Part shown: positions 57,448-64,000 of the stretch, one piece after another
How positions within the stretch are numbered: position 1 is the stretch's first letter
Layout: the number at the start of each line of letters is the position of its first letter
Assembly (NCBI GenBank): GCA_026686845.1
Contig: JAIVEN010000004.1
Location: 16,586,827-16,650,826, forward strand
Reading direction: 5' to 3'
From: Adenanthera pavonina
Lineage: Eukaryota; Streptophyta; Magnoliopsida; Fabales; Fabaceae
Length of the DNA: 64,000 nt
Program-made: the position numbers and the translations under genes
Notes under the pieces: generated by a model
What the model saw: only the letters and a program-made list of their open reading frames with translations
Database searches by the model: none
What the model was told of the DNA's origin: nothing

Positions 57448-60071
57448 TGTAACACCTTATCAAAATAAACCTCCATTCTTGACCAATTTCGTAACCTACT
57501 GACCGGAAGCAGCCTAAATTCACTTCCCAAAACATCAGAGCAATGGAAAAACACCTGAAAGGTACCAGGACAAGATGAAGTCACGGCCTGTTACAGTATC
57601 ACCACAGCCTTAGCCGGGCAACAAGGCTTGACGCCGCGGCCAAGTTTCTGGCGCCGTGGCCCTAACATCAGAATCCATATTAGCAAATTGCTGATTTTCT
57701 GAGCCAACTTCCAACGTGTACAACTTCTTGCTCTAACCTCCAATTGACCTGATTCCAACTCCTACAGGACACTCTCGACATTATCTAACCATGGACACCA
57801 ATTTCACTTGAATCTAACTCCATTTGGAGATTCTGGATACCTCATACCTTTTTAGCCACTTTTTGACCAAAACCCACAACCTATCACCTCCAATTGCCAC
57901 CAAAGGCAAATGGACACTTAGAGAACATTCACTTAGGTCCTATTTGGTTTAACCAACTTGTCCAAGGAAGTTTTACCCCAAAGAAACCTTTCCTCCAAGA
58001 ATTGACCCTCTTGAACCCCAAAACCACATAATGGGCTATATGCCCAAAACCACCTTTGGGATCCCACATATGGATGATCCAGCTCCTAGACATATTATCA
58101 ACAATAGTGACCCATACCGGGGTCCACACCATCAATACACTTATAGACACTATACCTGCCACATAACAATCATTCATGACATATATCCACATCCTGCATA
58201 TCATCACAACAATCATTCCTCATCATCACAATCATTCTATCATCACATAGCACAAACAGTACTCCCAGGAATCTCATCCAGGTAACCAGACTATAACAAC
58301 CTACATGGCAAAGAATTATAACCACTAATTATACTTGGAATTCCCAAAGATGGAGAGGCCTACAGTCTTCACCTGAAAGGTTAGTTATGGAGGAGGGTGT
58401 GAGACAATGTTTCAGTAACTGGGGACAACCACACACATATATATATCATTAATACTACACATATGCAAGTGATGCAGTGTAATGCCAATGTCATGGGATG
58501 CATGCCTCAATGCATGTTTCCCTTAACATGGCTAGAACTATGAGCTGGCGTCATCATATGACATTTCAATAGGTAATTCCCTTCCAATAGTCAGAGAAGA
58601 CTAATTCTAGAATATCACTAAGCTTACCTCATACTAGTGTACCCGGTTAAAGGTTACACTAATGATTAGACTGTGGCTTTCCTTCCTCTAGATCACCGCG
58701 AATTGGTGGTGATTTAGGGAAGGTACAGTCCACTGCCACCTGGCTCTCCTATAGTTATCAGAGAGGATTTAGCAACAAAGATCCCATCCTATCACCAAAT
58801 CATATCATATCATAGTTCACTACCACCTGGCTCTCCCAAGGAGAGGATTTAGTGGCAGGGATATTTTATCACATCATCATATCATATATCATCATATCTC
58901 ACTTCATCACCAACTCCAATCAACCATATCTCACTATGTCCATGGGTGATGATACATATGCCATGCTAATATGCCTCAAAATGCACATATGTATATCATT
59001 ATCACAGTCATCATCATGGTCATGCTAGCATGCAATAGTATGAGGGTGCCACAGTCACATATGCACATATACAAAATACTACTCATCATCATCATGCATT
59101 CACATCATGTCACAACAACATATATTATCTTGTCTAGCCGTGTGCATACCACGATATATAGAAAACCATACATGCACACATAATGATATCATGGTATGAA
59201 TGGAGACATGCATATATACATATATATCAAAATATCACACAAATATACAAACACTCGGTTACCTCAGATCATCAACACCATGCGTAGGGGCTTAAGCAAG
59301 CCTCCAAAGCACCTAATCACAAACTATATGCCTCTAATTAGCCAATCAACCACTACAACAACATAACACCTTTAATTAACACAATATACCAGTTGATTGA
59401 AAACCACAATTCAACCATTTAGGCCTAACCCAAGGTTCCAACCCCACATTTATACATCATTAAGCTCCTAGGAACCATTCAAACATCAATCAATCCTATA
59501 CACTTCAGATTCCCAAGAGCCCTAACCGAAAATAACCTAGGGTTGAGCTCAAATCATGCATAATCCTTTCAAAACTCACATCCAAGCAACATACATACCA
59601 AATCTCACTCCATTAACCGTATTTCATCCGTTTCAATCGGTGGAATTTGACCAAAATCAAAGATTCCAACTTATACCTTAAAAATCCCAAGTTTAAACCG
59701 AAGAAAATGGACAGAGAGGAGTAAGGATCACATAACAACCAAGATCCAAGTTCTTGGATGCTGGAAAGTACTCCCATTGGCCGGAAAACTCGAACCCTAA
59801 CAGAACTCCTAACATTTTCTCCGTCATTCCTTCCATTTCTTTCTTTCTTTTTTTTATCCAAAATGATTCGGATTTAAACCAGTTTCTCGACTCTCACCAT
59901 GGCTCTAGGTAAGTCTGCCACAGCGCCACTAGTTTCATCTAAACAAATGCCATTAGGATTGGCTCTCACCATGGCATGAAGTTCATTTCTTCTTCACTTG
60001 AACCTTTCTCCATCTTGTTTTCTCTGGTTCTGCACACAATGCCAAAGACAAGCGCCATGAGGGTTGATACA
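57448..60071 (-). mobile_element. family C element 2: 3' LTR
   Basis: Plus-strand edges TGTAACACCTT...GGTTGATACA (2,624 bp); the complement of a polypurine tract follows at 60072, so on the minus strand this is the 3' LTR. The left flank 5-mer CCAAC (57443-57447) would be one half of the target duplication; the other lies beyond the window. CAT-rich low-complexity tracts occur at 58170-58230 and 58790-58900. Forward and reverse frames of 70-95 codons here are chance. Confidence 0.85.
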
Positions 60072-60084
60072 CTTTCCCCTCCTT
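60072..60084 (-). other. polypurine tract, family C element 2
   Basis: Minus strand AAGGAGGGGAAAG, next to the LTR start TGTATCAACCC. It is preceded on that strand by a 'tttcaaggacgaag' block, the usual gypsy 3' end. Confidence 0.85.
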
Positions 60085-63000
60085 AAAAAAAACTTCGTCC
60101 TTGAAATTTGAGAACACTGACCTCAACCATGAACAAACATACTCCTTCCACATAAATCCTTTAACTACTAGGCAACTTTCTCAATTCCTACCTTCTACTA
60201 TCCATCTTGTGAACAAACTACTCTCTCGAATTTCACTTCTATCTTCATTAATTTATGCAACTTACATGTACAAATCAATCTTAGCATCAAATCTTCCTTA
60301 CATTCCCAAACGTAAGGTAGGTTAGACAATCATCTAGACCTGAGTTTTTTTTCCCCAAAACAAACTTTTCGCACAATTGTTCCATTAGAACCTTTAGGAT
60401 ATACCATTATTCTCCTTAACCTTCAATTTTCTCCCTTACTTGTCCACACAATCACTTGTTTACTTCAAGGGTTAATCGCTTCTAATCATTTATCTTAGGA
60501 TTTGAATAGTATTAATCGCCATACTTACATTGGCGAGGCTCTTTGTATCAAACAACATCAATTTTTATAGCTTGCTTTGACTACTCCATAACTCCCAAAA
60601 TTCCCTTCTTATTACCATGATAAAAGGAAAACTTTGTTTCCTCAAAGCTCCTTCACCATACCAACTATCTGTCCCTGTCTCACCATAAGATATAATCTTT
60701 CCACATGCAACTCCTCACTTATCCATTCTTTTTAGGGTGATCCATGTTAACCGAACCTTTCCACCACTCTATTCACTCACTTGTCTCCTTTTTAGTTGAC
60801 AACCTTCTCCTTTTCTACTATTAGTCCTTGAGATTTCCTCAAGCAACAACCACCCCGAGTAGCAATTCAATCAATTTGACTTCTTATTACCAATTCATTT
60901 GTTATATAATTACTGCTTCATTTACACGTCCTTCTTCAACTGGTAGTTCTCTCTCTCTCTCTCCACTGTAGCCAAGATCCGTCAAGCAAGGGGATCATCT
61001 GCTTGATAACTCAATTAATCAAACCCATAATTACTATTCCTCTTACTATCCAAGTTATCATTCAAAAGTTCACTTCATTACCTCTCAAAGACAATAAGAC
61101 ACTTGAAGGAGAATTAATACCAATCACCAAACAGCTCGAAATGATTGCTACCATAGAATATATGCTTCTCCTTGAAGTAATTGGACAATAGAGTTAACTC
61201 AGGGGGAAATCATGTACATGAAACAATTTCCTTTAGACTCACAAAAGCTACTAAATCGTTAAACACTGTCATTTGCCTCTACCATATATATATAACTCCT
61301 TACCCTCAAAACAACTTCTTTAGTGACCAAACCATGTTTCTTTATAGTAAGGCCACTTTCCCAATAATTTCGTAGCCTCAGAAAACCTCCATACCAACAA
61401 CCAATCATTAACTTCTTATATAATTTAGAAAAGTCCTTCCAATTTTCTTTTCACTTTCATTGCTATATTCTTATTCCCTTCTTACTCATCCTTTCATCTT
61501 ATGCCATTCTTTTCTACATGCTTCTCATTACACTGTGTCTTTTCAATAACCTTGCTTACAGATAAACCTCTCAAATTGTAGGGCTTATAGCTTTTCTAGT
61601 ATCCTATTTGTGTACTCCTTACATTTAGTTCTACTGCGCACTCTGATTTCTTCATTTTTGCATATAGGGTTGTATGATACACTCGCATCACCTATATACA
61701 CCGCCATCCTATTGTTCAAGTTTCATTTCCACTGTAGACCTCATAGTCCTCATGCTTATAGTGAGAGGCTATAAACTGCTGCCTAACACTCCTTATCATA
61801 CCATGATCACTAGTTATTGATCTTTTACTAACAATAATTTGGGGCTCCTACTCAAGCTCTACTTTTAGGTCTTTATCCATTTTCTCCTTCTCATTGTTAA
61901 TGAAAGATTTAGAATTCCTTCAACTAGATGATAAACCGCTCATCTCATGATCAATGAATCGCTACAACGTACGGATTGATTGGTCAGCTGTACCTAATCA
62001 ATCTTTCAGGAGATAGAGATCTAAGACCATGAATTAAAGTGGAATTGGGTTCCTGTTGTGTATCATCGTCAAGTCTTTCACTCTCAGTCTACAAGTGCCT
62101 TGCACCTCAAGTAATTGGTGCATCAACTGCGTAACCAGCTGGCATTAAGCCTCAACTAGTTAACTGATAGTTCTAGACTTGTGATTCCATGCTACACGAG
62201 ATTGTCTCATACTTTCCAATAACAACAACTTCTTACATTCTCCAAAGCTGTTATTGGGAAATTCTAAAGACAAAGGCATATGGGAATGGGTAGCTTAACA
62301 ACTTCTATCCTTATGCATCTTTAGGGTAACTGACACATTACATTTGTAATATGTCCTCCTATAATTCATTCCATGACAAGGGAATGTACCAAGAAAGAAA
62401 CTTCCTTCAGTCTATACCCATGACATTTCAACACTTAAATCACTTCCACAAACCACCACCATCAATCAGATCAACTTCTCATCTACAACTAGTTAACAAC
62501 ATATTCCCCCTTATCGTCCTTACTTTAAATCAGAGAGAGAGAGTTACGAAAACTCTTTCATTAACTTCAAAATCCTTACTTTACAGTCACTTCCTAAACT
62601 CCTTATAGCTTAAATATCTCTTGTAATTTGTTCTTACTTGTAAAACCCACCTTCAATCTCTTACAACTTAAAATTTTAACTCATTCGCTACATATTACTC
62701 CTCATTGGGTATCACGATAGTCATTGTCCAACCCATACTTACTGTCCTCCAATTTACAAAACTCATCGGTACATCTAATTCCAAATAGACCTTCTACCTT
62801 ACAGTTCAACTACACCTTTTTTCGGACCCTCATCCCCCACAAAATGGATAAGAGTCTCTTTCTCAACTTGGGTTTAGCCCAAAGGACTCTGGTGACCTTT
62901 TAACCATAGCTTATATTCTTTCAGCACTGCTTGACCATCTTATTTATTCCCAAATTATCTAACCACTTTCTTCACAATCTGCAAACATGAAACTCCAGAT

Positions 63001-63544
63001 GACAGTCACCATCACTTCACGGTCTTTCTTGATGACTTTAAGATCACCGTCACCATCACTGCCACGACCTTCATCATCCAATACCATGTTAACTATAGGG
63101 CACCTATCCTTTACCTTAAATACAAACTCCAGCTAATTAACTCATTCTTCACTGTTGCTGTATCCAACTTGGTACACAAACCTACAGATTGGATTCCCTC
63201 ACGATTCTTCCACTACTTCAACTACCTCAACATTCAACCTTCAGGATTCAATTGTGACTTCCATATTCAATCCTTACAATGCCTACCACTTATATTACTC
63301 TGTAACCTACCCTTATCTTCTATACTTCGAGCTATTCAACTTCCTTTGCTAATTTCCTCTTGGAATTTCTAGATAGAAAAGTACATATCATTGAAATCTT
63401 TTTATCCTCATCAATCTCCCAAGAATGTCTACTTCATAACCAGTCACTACTCTCTAATTTTTAGGTGAGCTCTTGAAGTCTTAGCACTTAGAAAGACTCA
63501 CCTCCTCCACTATTCAACCTTATTTTCCCACTTAGGCACTATAA

Positions 63545-63959
63545 ATGACACCTTTTATTCGAAGGTGCAATCCACAGCATCAAATATAATTTCTAATTGA
63601 TCAACCTATTCTTTAGCCATTACATATTTCAGCTTACTTTTGAAAGCCGGTGGATTAACTTTTGAAAGTCTTTCAGTTGAAAGAAGATACATTTTCTTCT
63701 AACCCTCAGGGCCTCTCTGGCTCCATCACATCCCCCATCATTCATATTACCTTATACTTGTCAGCTTGACCACTCTAGCATCCAACTTCACATACATACT
63801 AGGTTCTTTATTCACATCACCATACCTTTGCAAGTTAACTGCTTTTGCATTCTATTCAATGTTCTTTCTTTATCAATAACTCAGTCATTCAGCATAACCC
63901 ATTTCTCATGCATCTCTCTCAGGAGATCCCTCTTACTTTGCTTACCTCTTATAGTACAT
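63545..63959 (-). pseudogene. degenerate gypsy gag (family C element 2)
   Basis: Minus strand from the ATG at 63959. It is collinear with 7565-7975, with the same capsid-like pattern around 63590-63680 (P-P-A-F-K-S-K followed by A-K-E-W/stop). Stops and frameshifts break it. Confidence 0.45.
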
Positions 63960-64000
63960 CTTCCCCTCTATACACCAATGGCAACACATTTAGTTAAATG

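Larger units (their letters stand above)
60072..64000 (-). mobile_element. family C element 2: internal region, truncated by the window
   Basis: Collinear with element 1 from about 61150 on (compare 61355-61430 with 5682-5757, and 62080-62200 with 6490-6610). Apart from gag at 63545-63959 no protein domain is recognisable; the 3.4 kb between gag and the polypurine tract shows no RT or integrase motif. It is therefore probably a gag-only, non-autonomous element of about 9 kb in total. The primer site and 5' LTR should start roughly 100-150 bp beyond the window end. Confidence 0.75.

Noticed and set aside
58790..58910. CRISPR-like or satellite array of CATCATAT words
   Set aside because: The units are irregular, low-complexity and without spacers; similar runs occur at the same place in other family C LTRs.
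1..64000. Host genes, tRNA genes or a microRNA precursor
   Set aside because: No exon-like frame with a recognisable cellular domain, no tRNA-shaped segment apart from primer sites, and no long near-perfect hairpin outside the inverted LTR-C pair was found by eye. A profile search could still reveal a short exon.

Overview
The window is plant nuclear intergenic DNA: AT-rich and built almost entirely of LTR retrotransposons nested in one another. Every retroelement reading frame I could recognise is broken by stop codons. I found no host protein-coding gene, tRNA, rRNA or CRISPR array that I can support. The element types (SIRE-like Ty1/copia, Tekay/Del-like Ty3/gypsy with 2.5-3 kb LTRs, an Ogre/Tat-like solo LTR, a PIF/Harbinger-like MITE) and the initiator-Met-tRNA primer sites point to a flowering plant, probably a eudicot. 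I cannot name the species.

Layout, left to right. 1-5468: minus-strand LTR fragments of two related gypsy families, called LTR-A and LTR-B here, with a MITE at 2274-3075. 5469-9134: 5' half of a minus-strand gypsy element (family C: gag remnant, primer site, LTR). 9135-10424: a second LTR-C. 10425-35307: a SIRE-like copia element (5' LTR, broken gag-pol, 3' untranslated region; the 3' LTR is missing). It is split inside gag by an 18.2 kb array, 12887-31052.

The array is the main feature: LTR - internal - LTR - internal - LTR with a 7,603 bp period, flanked by a single 5-bp target duplication (CCCAT). It is one gypsy insertion later duplicated in place by unequal recombination between its LTRs. 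The two internal copies are almost identical, while the outer LTRs differ at about 15 sites. The middle LTR resembles LTR3 in its left half and LTR1 in its right half, as a crossover product should. The internal region holds only a decayed gag-protease and no RT or integrase, so the element was already non-autonomous when it inserted. It also carries short inverted repeats with a constant GCAGTA loop and varying but complementary stems, retained in a diverged relative at 46.7 kb. This is the best candidate here for an undescribed RNA or DNA signal.

35308-54189 is a composite: an LTR-A, split by an LTR-B solo LTR (37019-43199, TSD TGGTT), itself split by an Ogre-like solo LTR (38718-42410, TSD GTGAT); a decayed 'putative plant transposon protein' region (44018-45696); a rearranged relative of the array's internal region, split by a copia solo LTR (47811-49319, TSD AGTTA); and a 3' LTR-B. 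54190-57447: LTR fragments. 57448-64000: the 3' LTR and most of the internal region of a second minus-strand family C element, cut by the window end.
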